Shown one piece after another: positions 1 to 5,567 of a stretch of DNA of 7,188 bases. Source of the stretch: an uncultured Collinsella sp. (GTDB lineage Bacteria > Actinomycetota > Coriobacteriia > Coriobacteriales > Coriobacteriaceae); the NCBI GenBank assembly GCA_900551605.1, contig URWS01000072.1, positions 1 to 7,188 on the forward strand, written 5' to 3'. A program made the position numbers and the translations under genes. The notes beneath the pieces are model-generated. The model made no database searches and was not told the origin of the DNA. It was given only the letters and a program-made list of their open reading frames with translations. Numbering within the stretch: the first letter of the stretch is position 1; the number at the start of each line of letters is the position of its first letter.

Positions 1-48
1 CGAGATTCGCCTTAGTCTCGTGGGCTCGGAGATGTGTATAAGAGACAG
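1..48. other. Illumina Nextera adapter contamination (P7 end, i7 index, read-2 adapter)
   Basis: Bases 1-6 (CGAGAT) match the 3' end of the P7 oligo. Bases 7-14 (TCGCCTTA) match the adapter-strand form of Nextera index N701. Bases 15-29 (GTCTCGTGGGCTCGG) are the read-2 primer part, and bases 30-48 are the 19-bp Tn5 mosaic end AGATGTGTATAAGAGACAG. On the minus strand this sequence translates to the tail [11 protein letters not shown], a well-known contaminant peptide at the ends of database proteins. It is library sequence left at a contig end and should be trimmed. It is not a mobile element of this genome. Confidence 0.98.
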
Positions 49-239
49 GCGGAACGGAGAACCTTCTCGACATCCACGGCGACGGCGCGGTCGCAGAAGT
101 GGAGGATGTCGAAGGCCTGAGCGACAGGCTTGCGGCGGATCAGATCGACCACCAGGCGGGCCTTGCTGGGGGAAACACGCACGTACTTAGCGACGGCGCG
201 AACCTCGGTGGCCTCAGTTTCAATAGACTTAGTTGCCAT
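49..239 (-). CDS. rplV: 50S ribosomal protein L22, N-terminal 63-64 residues (truncated by adapter)
   Basis: L22 binds 23S rRNA early in 50S assembly; its extended beta-hairpin, missing here, lines the peptide exit tunnel. The visible protein begins [20 protein letters not shown] and continues with [15 protein letters not shown], the conserved L22 N-terminal helix region. It ends at VEKVLRSA around residue 64, where the family normally continues to about 110 residues. The third base of codon 64 falls in the adapter, so the true reading stops there; the apparent stop codon further on is adapter-derived. The ATG lies 14 bp after the rpsS stop with a GGGG-type weak ribosome binding site. In the usual gene order it sits after rpsS, and rpsC would be expected next, outside this contig. 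Confidence 0.96.
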
Positions 240-253
240 TTACGGTTAACCCC

Positions 254-514
254 CTATTTGGCCTTGTGGCCACGGAACGTACGAGTCGGCGCGAACTCGC
301 CGAGCTTGTGACCAACCATGGACTCGGTAACATACACGGGCACATGCTTGCGGCCGTCGTGGACGGCGATGGTGTGACCAACCATCTCGGGGAAGATGGT
401 GGACGCGCGGGACCAGGTCTTCACGACGTCCTTCTTGCCAGCCTCGTTCATCGCGGTGATACGCGAGAGAAGGCGAGTCTCCACGAACGGGCCCTTTTTG
501 AGACTTCTGCTCAT
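254..514 (-). CDS. rpsS: 30S ribosomal protein S19
   Basis: S19 is a small-subunit head protein that works with S13 near the A-site tRNA and 16S rRNA helices. The 86-residue product begins [12 protein letters not shown] and carries the family signature in its middle and C-terminal half: [21 protein letters not shown] at about residues 34-54, then [24 protein letters not shown] at about 57-80. Length is typical (about 86-93 residues). The start is supported by AGGAGAAAGCACTT immediately before the ATG, a good Shine-Dalgarno. It lies 32 bp after rplB and 14 bp before rplV, so it is almost certainly cotranscribed with both. Confidence 0.98.
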   Translation of the reverse strand: MSRSLKKGPFVETRLLSRITAMNEAGKKDVVKTWSRASTIFPEMVGHTIAVHDGRKHVPVYVTESMVGHKLGEFAPTRTFRGHKAK

Positions 515-546
515 AAGTGCTTTCTCCTAAAACTCGGTATCCGAAA

Positions 547-1377
547 TTACTTCTTACGGCGACGAATGATGTGCTGGTTCGAGACCTTCTTCTTCTTGCG
601 CGTACGAAGGCCCTTCGTCGGCTTACCCCAGGGGGTAACGGAGGGACGACCAGAGGTGTGGTTCTTGCCCTCGCCACCGCCGTGCGGGTGGTCGACAGGG
701 TTCATGACGGTACCGCGGACGGTCGGGCGCACGTTCATGTGACGCTTACGGCCGGCCTTGCCGATGACGATGTTGGCGTGATCGGCGTTGCCGACCTCAC
801 CGACGGTGGCGCGGCAGGTAACGAGGATGCGGCGCATCTCGGAGGAAGGCATACGGACGATAGCGTACTTGCCCTCCTTACCCATCAGCTGGCAGGAGTT
901 ACCGGCGGAACGGGCGATAGCAGCGCCCTTGCCCGGCTGGAACTCGACGGCGTGGATGAGCGTACCGACGGGGATGTCGGCGAGGGGCAGAGCGTTGCCC
1001 GGCTTGATGTCGGCGTCAGAACCGGACATGATGGTCTGACCGACCTCGAGGCCCTTGGGGGCCAGGATGTAGCGCTTCTCACCGTCAGCGTAGTGCAGCA
1101 GAGCGATGCGAGCGGAACGGTTCGGATCGTACTCGATCGTGGCAACCTTGGCGGGCACGCCGTCCTTGTTGCGCTTGAAGTCGATCACGCGGTAACGACG
1201 CTTCACGCCGCCGCCCTGGTGGCGGGTGGTGATGCGGCCGTTGTTGTTACGACCGGCCTTCTTGGGCAGGGGCTCGAGAAGAGACTTCTCGGGCTTGGTG
1301 CAGGTGATCTCAGAGAAATCGGAGATCGTCTGCCAACGCCTACCAGCGGAGGTCGGCTTAAGGTGCTTTACAGCCAT
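547..1377 (-). CDS. rplB: 50S ribosomal protein L2
   Basis: L2 is one of the largest 23S-binding proteins and is needed for subunit association and peptidyl-transferase activity. The product is 276 residues, the usual length, starting [20 protein letters not shown]. The conserved [11 protein letters not shown] block is at residues 228-238, with His230 equivalent by position to E. coli His229. The C-terminus is the usual basic tail ending IIRRRKK. The frame stays open a further 25 codons upstream to 1452, but family alignment fixes the start at 1377. That ATG is preceded by GAAAGGGATTGTA, an acceptable ribosome binding site. Unusually for this operon, 179 bp separate it from rplW, and that gap holds possible regulatory structure. 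rpsS follows after 32 bp. Confidence 0.98.
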   Translation of the reverse strand: MAVKHLKPTSAGRRWQTISDFSEITCTKPEKSLLEPLPKKAGRNNNGRITTRHQGGGVKRRYRVIDFKRNKDGVPAKVATIEYDPNRSARIALLHYADGEKRYILAPKGLEVGQTIMSGSDADIKPGNALPLADIPVGTLIHAVEFQPGKGAAIARSAGNSCQLMGKEGKYAIVRMPSSEMRRILVTCRATVGEVGNADHANIVIGKAGRKRHMNVRPTVRGTVMNPVDHPHGGGEGKNHTSGRPSVTPWGKPTKGLRTRKKKKVSNQHIIRRRKK

Positions 1378-1457
1378 TACAATCCCTTTCAATAGGAATC
1401 CGTTAGCCATCGCAGACAGGGATTCGAGGTTCTGCCTCGGGTGCGATGACACCGGAC

Positions 1458-1483
1458 GTATACACGGTTCCGGGCGTGTCCAT
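1458..1483 (-). repeat. 26-bp intergenic element, copy A (upstream of rplB)
   Basis: On the minus strand this reads ATGGACACGCCCGGAACC followed by GTGTATAC. It matches 3323-3348 upstream of rplC at 23 of 26 positions, and similarity stops at both edges. Within it ACACG can pair with CGUGU (loop CCCGGAAC). In the other copy AUACG keeps that pairing with one G-U, so the stem tolerates the difference. It overlaps a second possible stem (GGGCGT at 1472-1477 with ACGCCC at 1489-1494). It ends about 80 bp before the rplB start. Function is unknown: an RNA leader element, a protein-binding site or a family-specific promoter element are all possible. Confidence 0.6.
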
Positions 1484-1501
1484 TTTATACGCCCAAAACC
1501 T

Positions 1502-1539
1502 TGAGCTCTCGCCTCCCCTATTTGGGAGGCATGAGCTCA
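1502..1539 (-). terminator. GC-rich stem-loop between rplW and rplB (terminator or attenuator candidate)
   Basis: A two-part stem is visible: TGAGCTC (1502-1508) pairs with GAGCTCA (1533-1539), and GCCTCCC (1511-1517) pairs with GGGAGGC (1524-1530). There is a 2x2 internal loop and a six-base apical loop. It starts 17 bp after the rplW stop codon, where an intrinsic terminator would sit. The minus-strand sequence that follows has only a short TTTT four bases after the stem, not a strong U-tract. Partial termination, attenuation or an RNA-processing site are therefore as likely as full termination. The stem itself is certain; its role is inferred. Confidence 0.5.
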
Positions 1540-1556
1540 CTCAACAGCAGCGAGTC

Positions 1557-1844
1557 TTAGGCCTGGTTGCCAAAGACCTCGATGGTGTCGCCCTCGGCCA
1601 GCGTGACGATGGCCTTCTTCCAAGAACGGGTCTTGCCGGCGACATAGCGCACGCGCTTGGTCTTGGGCTTGACCGTCAGGGTGTTCACGCGAACGACCTT
1701 GACGCCGAAGATCTCCTCGACAGCGTCCTTGATCTGATACTTGTTAGCATCCTTGGCGACCTCGAACGTGTACTTGTTCAGCTCCATGCCGGAGAAGGAA
1801 CGCTCGGACACGATCGGACGGATGATGATCTCGTGGGCGGTCAT
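1557..1844 (-). CDS. rplW: 50S ribosomal protein L23
   Basis: L23 sits at the peptide exit of the ribosome, where signal recognition particle and trigger factor dock. The 95-residue product begins MTAHEIIIRPIVSERS, the usual L23 opening, followed by NKYTFEVAKDANKYQIKDAV at about residues 23-42 and then FGVKVVRVNTLTVKPK, the conserved core. Length fits the family (about 95-100 residues). Its ATG directly abuts the rplD stop codon, and a strong ribosome binding site (GGGGAGGTGCTTGCATAA) lies within the last codons of rplD. This implies translational coupling. A stem-loop lies 17 bp downstream of its stop. Confidence 0.98.
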   Translation of the reverse strand: MTAHEIIIRPIVSERSFSGMELNKYTFEVAKDANKYQIKDAVEEIFGVKVVRVNTLTVKPKTKRVRYVAGKTRSWKKAIVTLAEGDTIEVFGNQA

Positions 1845-2471
1845 TTATGCAAGCACCTCCCCGAAGTGAGCGGCGATGTCGGCGGGCATCAGCACGGCGT
1901 TGTTGTTGACGAGATCGTAGGTGTTGGCCTCGTCGGCAGTGATGATGAACGTCTTGGGAATGTTGCGGAACGACAGGTAGGCGTTGACGTCCTCATCGCG
2001 AACGATGATGGTCAGACGCTTGCCCTCAAGGCCGAGAGCCTTGAGCATGGCGACGGCAGCCTTGGTGGAAGGCTTCTCGAAGCCGTAGTCGTCGACGAGC
2101 ACGAGCTCGCCATCGGCCAGCTTGGCGGACAGCGCGGAGCGCATAGCCAGCTTGACCTCCTTGTTGTTCATACGCTTAGCGTAGGAACGGGGCTTGGGGG
2201 CGAAGACAACGCCACCGTGACGCCACTGGGCAGCACGGATGGAACCCTGGCGGGCACGGCCGGTGCCCTTCTGACGCCAAGGCTTCTTGCCGCCACCGGA
2301 AACCTCAGAGCGGCCCTTAGCGGACTGGGTGCCCTGACGCCAAGAGGCCATCTGGCACTTGACGATGTGGTGCATAACGTGGATGTTCGGCTCGATGCCG
2401 TACACCTCAGCGGCGAGCTCGGCCTCGGCGACCTTCTTGCCCTCGCTGTTCTTTACTTCAAACTTTGCCAT
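1845..2471 (-). CDS. rplD: 50S ribosomal protein L4
   Basis: L4 is an early-assembly 23S-binding protein with a loop reaching the exit tunnel; in E. coli it also represses its own operon. The 208-residue product carries the loop signature GGGKKPWRQKGTGRARQGS at about residues 59-77, followed by WRHGGVVFAPKPRSY. The globular part includes LVLVDDYGFEKPSTKAA and the C-terminal NNNAVLMPADI. Length is typical (about 200-210). The start is supported by AAGGAGAACACTTAA before the ATG. It lies 46 bp after rplC and is immediately followed by rplW. If this operon is autoregulated, the L4 protein is one candidate regulator; that is inference from E. coli, where the leader differs. Confidence 0.98.
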   Translation of the reverse strand: MAKFEVKNSEGKKVAEAELAAEVYGIEPNIHVMHHIVKCQMASWRQGTQSAKGRSEVSGGGKKPWRQKGTGRARQGSIRAAQWRHGGVVFAPKPRSYAKRMNNKEVKLAMRSALSAKLADGELVLVDDYGFEKPSTKAAVAMLKALGLEGKRLTIIVRDEDVNAYLSFRNIPKTFIITADEANTYDLVNNNAVLMPADIAAHFGEVLA

Positions 2472-2517
2472 TTAAGTGTTCTCCTTGGTATGACGCTGGG
2501 CTAAATGGGCTGGGCCC

Positions 2518-3129
2518 TTAGGCCATACGGATGGCGACGAGACCATTCTTGGCACCCGGGACAGCGCCCTTGACCAAGATGAGGTTCTGCTCGGCATCGA
2601 TGCGGACAACGGAAAGGTTCTTGACGGTAACGCGCTCGTTACCCATGTGACCGGCCATCTTGACGCCCTTGAGGACGCGCGCAGGATAGGCGCACTGACC
2701 GATAGAACCGGGGTGACGCTGGAAGTGAGAACCATGCGTCATAGGACCGCGGCGCTGACCCCAGCGCTTGATGCGACCCTGGAAGCCCTTACCCTTGGAG
2801 GTACCGATGACGTCGACCTTCTCGACATCAGCGAAATCAGCGACGGTGACGACCTCGCCGACCTTGTGCTCCTCGCCGTTCTCGACGCGGACCTCACGAA
2901 GGAAGCGGACAGGCTCGACGCCAGCCTTAGCGAAGTGACCAGCCATGGGCTTGTTCACGTTCTTGGCCTTGATGTCGCCGAAACCGATCTGGACGGCATC
3001 ATAGCCGTCGGTTGCCTGAGTTTTAACCTGCGAGACAGCGCAGGGGCCAGCCTGGATGACCGTGACGGGAACGACGTTGTCGTCCTCGTCCCAAACCTGG
3101 GTCATGCCAATCTTGCGGCCGAGAATCAT
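2518..3129 (-). CDS. rplC: 50S ribosomal protein L3
   Basis: L3 nucleates 50S assembly and reaches towards the peptidyl-transferase centre. The product starting at the ATG is 203 residues and opens [20 protein letters not shown], which fits the family opening. GKGFQG is at 113-118 and GSIGQ at 141-145; the latter glutamine corresponds to the residue methylated in E. coli L3. Together with [14 protein letters not shown] near 158-171 this makes the assignment secure. An in-frame TTG at 3138 would add three residues (MIS). Neither start has a convincing Shine-Dalgarno, which is unusual beside the strong sites of rplD, rplW and rpsS. It is the first ribosomal gene of the cluster here: rpsJ, normally upstream, is absent. 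Confidence 0.96.
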   Translation of the reverse strand: MILGRKIGMTQVWDEDDNVVPVTVIQAGPCAVSQVKTQATDGYDAVQIGFGDIKAKNVNKPMAGHFAKAGVEPVRFLREVRVENGEEHKVGEVVTVADFADVEKVDVIGTSKGKGFQGRIKRWGQRRGPMTHGSHFQRHPGSIGQCAYPARVLKGVKMAGHMGNERVTVKNLSVVRIDAEQNLILVKGAVPGAKNGLVAIRMA

Positions 3130-3132
3130 GCT

Positions 3133-3196
3133 GATCAAGATATGATCCCAACTCTCGCGTGGTCTTGGGACAATGCGTACACCACCGAGCGTACGC
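3133..3196 (-). promoter_or_regulatory. rplC leader: three consecutive small hairpins
   Basis: Three perfect short inverted repeats lie directly upstream of the rplC start. The first is GCGTAC (3175-3180) with GTACGC (3191-3196), 10-base loop. The second is TCCCAA (3146-3151) with TTGGGA (3165-3170), 13-base loop. The third is GATCA (3133-3137) with TGATC (3143-3147), five-base loop. The second and third share bases 3146-3147, so they cannot both form fully. The third covers the region where the ribosome would bind for the ATG at 3129. The arrangement resembles an autoregulatory or attenuating ribosomal-protein leader, but I recognise no named family and each stem is short. Confidence 0.4.
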
Positions 3197-3234
3197 CCCT
3201 AGAGGACCACTACTTACACGACGTGCTCCCCAGC

Positions 3235-3262
3235 CTTGTATTTCGCCCGGACTACCTGACAA
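3235..3262 (-). promoter_or_regulatory. Possible sigma-70-type promoter for the ribosomal operon
   Basis: Reading on the minus strand, a -35 hexamer TTGTCA (3262-3257, five of six to consensus) is followed after 16 bp by TACAAG (3240-3235, four of six). This would start transcription near 3228, giving a leader of about 100 nt that contains all three rplC hairpins. Another good -10-like hexamer, TATACT, lies in the 26-bp element upstream (about 3324-3329) but without a clear -35. The match is by eye only. Confidence 0.3.
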
Positions 3263-3322
3263 CCCTATTAAGCAGGCATTTTGTCCAGCCAGAATACTCC
3301 CCTGGTTTCACACAGCTGTTTA

Positions 3323-3348
3323 GTATACACGGCTGCGGGCGTATCCAT
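3323..3348 (-). repeat. 26-bp intergenic element, copy B (upstream of rplC)
   Basis: On the minus strand this reads ATGGATACGCCCGCAGCC followed by GTGTATAC. It is identical at 23 of 26 positions to the copy upstream of rplB at 1458-1483. The three differences are C/T, G/C and A/G; one lies in a potential five-base stem and keeps pairing through a G-U, and two lie in the loop. The element includes TATACT, a good -10-like hexamer, at its downstream edge. It lies about 195 bp before the rplC ATG, outside the leader hairpins. Role unknown. Confidence 0.6.
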
Positions 3349-3390
3349 CGAGATTCATATTTCACTCACATTGTTTACGCAGGTAAAGTG

Positions 3391-3567
3391 CGTGGCACAT
3401 TCCCAGTGTGCGGCGGAGGGGGCGGGCCTGAGACATATTAAGGTTGCTGCTCTACAGTCCTGCTCACGACGGAGAGCACATTAAGTGCTCTCCTGTTCGT
3501 GCGGAACTCGCGACAACCTTAATATGTCTCAGGCCCGCCCCCTCCGCCGCACACTGGGAACGCCACG
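3391..3567. repeat. 177-bp nested inverted repeat with a perfect 47-bp arm
   Basis: The left arm 3400-3446 and right arm 3514-3560 are perfect reverse complements over 47 bp; the arm begins TTCCCAGTGTGCGGCGGAGG. Outside it CGTGGC (3391-3396) pairs with GCCACG (3562-3567) across a small asymmetric loop. Inside, a further stem GGAGAGCAC (3471-3479) pairs with GTGCTCTCC (3485-3493) around ATTAA, with CACGA (3465-3469) and TCGTG (3497-3501) just outside. The region between is a degraded match. The whole unit could fold as one long hairpin in DNA or in RNA of either strand. No transposase, clear target duplication or U-tract is visible. It could be a MITE-like or other intergenic element, a transcriptional boundary, or less likely an assembly or amplification artefact. 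Confidence 0.9.
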
Positions 3568-3596
3568 TTGATGTCTGCTAAACCTTGCTCGCTCAG

Positions 3597-4223
3597 CTAA
3601 TTACTTTGTTGAGGGTCCACTATTTGCTGGAGGGTGAACTTGCATTGCATTGGCTCGCCTTCTGCTTGTGGCTTTGCCTCATCGAAATTGAAGATCATGA
3701 TGGCGCAGTTGGGGAGTTTTGCTGGGAGCTCGAAGCCCTCTGGGGCTGCAGCCTTGATGAATTGGCGGCTGGCGCTGCCGTGGCTTACTGCCAGGAGGGT
3801 TTCGATGCCCTCGACGCCCATGATATCGGTGAGAGTGTCTACCATGCGCTCTTGCAGCGCGCGGCTTCCTTCTCCTCCGAAGGGGACCAGGTCCTCGCCC
3901 GGATCCCAGACGTCGGTGGGGAGGGCGTCGTGGGGGCCTTCTTCGAAGGTGCCGTAGCAGCGCTCGATAATGCCTTTGCAGGGCTCGACTGCTGCATCCG
4001 GGCCGATGAGCTCGCATGCGACGAGCTGAGCTGTGTCCATGGCTCGGCCTAAGGGTGATGAGACCACTTTGTCGGGAACGACGCCGTGGGCCTTGAGCCA
4101 TGCGGCTGCCGCCCGTGCCTGCTGGCGGCCCAGATCGGTGAGCGGAGAATCGCAGCGACCCTGGACGAGCTTTTTGACGTTGAATTCCGTCTGGCCGTGG
4201 CGGAGTAGGTATAGGCGCTTCAT
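3597..4223 (-). CDS. Histidine phosphatase family protein (phosphoglycerate-mutase-like)
   Basis: A 208-residue cytoplasmic protein of the histidine phosphatase superfamily, whose members transfer phosphate through a phosphohistidine. The catalytic motif LRHGQTEFN is at residues 7-15, with Arg8 and His9 as the phosphate pocket and nucleophile. SSPLGRAMDTA at 55-65 supplies the second arginine (Arg60), IIERCYGTFEEG at 85-96 the likely acid (Glu87), and SHGSASR at 148-153 region the second histidine (His148). All key residues are present, so it should be active. Length fits cofactor-independent phosphatases rather than true dPGM, which is nearer 230-250. The substrate cannot be read from sequence. 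The ATG is preceded by AAGGGGAGAGC. It follows the transporter gene by 39 bp on the same strand and is probably cotranscribed. A large inverted repeat lies downstream. Confidence 0.92.
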   Translation of the reverse strand: MKRLYLLRHGQTEFNVKKLVQGRCDSPLTDLGRQQARAAAAWLKAHGVVPDKVVSSPLGRAMDTAQLVACELIGPDAAVEPCKGIIERCYGTFEEGPHDALPTDVWDPGEDLVPFGGEGSRALQERMVDTLTDIMGVEGIETLLAVSHGSASRQFIKAAAPEGFELPAKLPNCAIMIFNFDEAKPQAEGEPMQCKFTLQQIVDPQQSN

Positions 4224-4262
4224 GCTCTCCCCTTCTGCATCAGTTGCTTTATCGGCGTGACC

Positions 4263-5423
4263 TTACTCGTGGGTATGGCCGACATAGTCCTCGTCGATCG
4301 TAATCTTGGCAACCGACTTGGGATATTCCGATTCGACCCGTTGTGCCAACTCGTGTTTTAGGTCCTCGGCACTCATCTGCAGATCCGAGGGCCGCACGCA
4401 GTCAAAGATCACGTTGGTGTGCGTAGGGCCCGGCACACAGCGCAGATCGTGAATTGAAAGGCGGCTATCGATCTGTTGAGCCATGGCGTTAATGCGTAAA
4501 CGCACGCTCGCCACCTTGGGATCGTCGGTCACGATGGGGTCGTAATGGAGCGTGACAATCATGCCGTCTTCGTTCCTAAACGCCTGCTCGATGTTATCGA
4601 GCGTGTCGTGACTTTCCAGCGGGCTAGCCTCGGCTGCCATCTCGGCATGTGCACTTGCAAACTTCCTGCCCGGGCCGTAGTCGTGAACCATCAGATCGTG
4701 AACGCCCAAAACGCCGGGGTAGCTCATGATCTTGTCTCGAATGTGCTTGACCAGCTTAGGATCGGGCGTCTGGCCCAAAAGCGGGCTCACCGTATCCTGG
4801 ATGAGTTCAAAGCCGCTCCAGCCAATATAAGCGCCAACGGCAAGGCCGACCCATGCGTCAAGATTGATGTGCGTCACCTGCGAAACAATTGCGCACGCCA
4901 GCACGGCGCCTGTGGCAAGAACATCGTTCTTGGAATCTTGCGCGGTCGCATGCAGTGTCTCGGACTCAATGCGATCGCCGAGCTTTTGGTTGAGGGCCGC
5001 CATCCACAGCTTAACGACCATCGAGAGCACTAGAACTGCCACCAGGGCAAGCGAGAACTCGACAGGTTCGGGGTGGATGACGCGCTCAACCGAGGACTTC
5101 ACCAGCTCAACGCCAATCAGCAGCACGAGGGCCGCCACGACCAATCCCGAAAGATACTCGTAGCGACCGTGGCCGTAAGGATGCTCGGGGTCGGCCGGCT
5201 TGCTCGCCAACTTAAAGCCCAGCACGCTCACGATATTCGAGCTGGCATCGGACAGGTTGTTCATGGCATCCGCCACAATCGAAACCGATCCCGAAACCAC
5301 ACCAATGGCACCCTTTGCAGCGCATAGCGCCACATTGGCGACAATACACACCATGCCCGCTAACGTGCCCACACGCGCACGATCGCCCTGCGCGCGCCTA
5401 ACAATCCACTCGACCATCTGCAT
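4263..5423 (-). CDS. Cation diffusion facilitator transporter, Mn-type metal site
   Basis: A 386-residue inner-membrane protein of the CDF family, which exports divalent metals in exchange for protons. Membrane helices fall at roughly 20-45, 48-72, 92-112, 124-145, 165-185 and 188-208. Family motifs are clear: SGSVSIVADAMNNLSD at 44-59 and HPYGHGRYEYLSGL at 81-94. Aligned with E. coli FieF (Asp45, Asp49, His153, Asp157), the transport-site residues here are Asn55, Asp59, Asp163 and Asp167. That Asn-Asp-Asp-Asp quartet is the type reported for manganese exporters such as MntE, not the zinc type with His. Manganese export is therefore inferred. A dimerisation domain follows at about 220-295, and the C-terminus extends some 90 residues beyond a typical 300-residue member, ending VGHTHE. 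Met1 and Met3 are both possible starts; GGGGGCGG before them suits Met3 somewhat better. Confidence 0.93.
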   Translation of the reverse strand: MQMVEWIVRRAQGDRARVGTLAGMVCIVANVALCAAKGAIGVVSGSVSIVADAMNNLSDASSNIVSVLGFKLASKPADPEHPYGHGRYEYLSGLVVAALVLLIGVELVKSSVERVIHPEPVEFSLALVAVLVLSMVVKLWMAALNQKLGDRIESETLHATAQDSKNDVLATGAVLACAIVSQVTHINLDAWVGLAVGAYIGWSGFELIQDTVSPLLGQTPDPKLVKHIRDKIMSYPGVLGVHDLMVHDYGPGRKFASAHAEMAAEASPLESHDTLDNIEQAFRNEDGMIVTLHYDPIVTDDPKVASVRLRINAMAQQIDSRLSIHDLRCVPGPTHTNVIFDCVRPSDLQMSAEDLKHELAQRVESEYPKSVAKITIDEDYVGHTHE

Positions 5424-5440
5424 CCGCCCCCACGGTACTA

Positions 5441-5448
5441 CTTATATA
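5441..5448 (-). promoter_or_regulatory. Possible -10 region upstream of the CDF transporter gene
   Basis: On the minus strand the A/T-rich run TATATAAG, containing TATAAG (five of six to TATAAT), lies about 18 bp before the transporter start. No good -35 was found at the right distance. A promoter is expected somewhere here because a terminator lies directly upstream at 5497-5529. Confidence 0.25.
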
Positions 5449-5496
5449 TCTATTGCTTGACCGGATTGTAGTGTAGCCACTTTGTTCCCCAGATAC

Positions 5497-5529
5497 AAAA
5501 AGGCCGCAGCCCACACGGGCCGCGGCCTT
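5497..5529 (-). terminator. Intrinsic terminator after the EIIC gene
   Basis: The stem is AAGGCCGC (5500-5507) with GCGGCCTT (5522-5529), then GCCC (5509-5512) with GGGC (5517-5520), one A/C mismatch and a four-base loop. On the minus strand the stem ends in CCTTTTTG, giving the U-tract of a Rho-independent terminator. It lies about 40 bp after the EIIC stop and separates that gene from the CDF transporter gene. A direct repeat (5532-5559) sits between stop and terminator. Confidence 0.88.
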
Positions 5530-5531
5530 GG

Positions 5532-5559
5532 AATGTGACATGCGGGACTGCCCCTTTGT
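5532..5559 (-). repeat. Direct repeat copy 1, just downstream of the EIIC stop
   Basis: On the minus strand this reads ACAAAGGGGCAGTCCCGC followed by ATGTCACATT. It matches the copy at 6797-6823 in the same orientation except for one substitution and one single-base gap. The core GGG-RCA-GTCCC is partly palindromic. It lies eight bases after the EIIC stop codon and two bases before the terminator stem. The repeat resembles a dispersed intergenic element, but no other copy was noticed in this window. Confidence 0.8.
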
Positions 5560-5567
5560 CGATCGAT

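Larger units (their letters stand above)
3139..3596. other. Gene-free region between the phosphatase gene and rplC
   Basis: No credible protein or stable RNA gene is visible in about 457 bp. From the rplC side outwards it holds the leader hairpins, a possible promoter, the second copy of a 26-bp element, a small dyad TTTAC (3374-3378) with GTAAA (3383-3387), and a 177-bp nested inverted repeat. rpsJ, expected here in most bacterial S10 operons, was looked for on the minus strand and is not present. No typical U-tract terminator follows the phosphatase gene. Confidence 0.75.

Noticed and set aside
30..48. Tn5 mosaic end as evidence of a genomic transposon
   Set aside because: It is contiguous with a P7 end and index, so it comes from the sequencing library.
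1378..1452. N-terminal extension of rplB by 25 residues
   Set aside because: Family alignment and a suitable ribosome binding site place the start at 1377. The extension has no L2 character.
1446..2504. Long plus-strand open frame opposite rplD and rplW
   Set aside because: It is antisense to two secure ribosomal genes, has a low-complexity Leu/Gly/Asp-rich product with no family features, and reflects codon bias of the opposite strand. The same applies to plus-strand frames at 517-1395 and 2647-3441.
3023..3262. Minus-strand 79-codon open frame overlapping the 5' end of rplC
   Set aside because: It overlaps rplC in another frame, and its arginine- and glycine-rich product resembles nothing. 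Its upstream in-frame stop and the leader structures argue for noncoding DNA.
3391..3567. Palindrome as a retron, CRISPR or tRNA-type element
   Set aside because: There is no reverse transcriptase nearby, no spaced repeats, and no cloverleaf or CCA end. Only the inverted-repeat structure can be supported.
3391..3567. Palindrome as a simple amplification hairpin chimera
   Set aside because: The pairing stops after the outer stem and the inner part is diverged rather than identical, which a simple fold-back copy would not produce. It is kept as a low-probability alternative.
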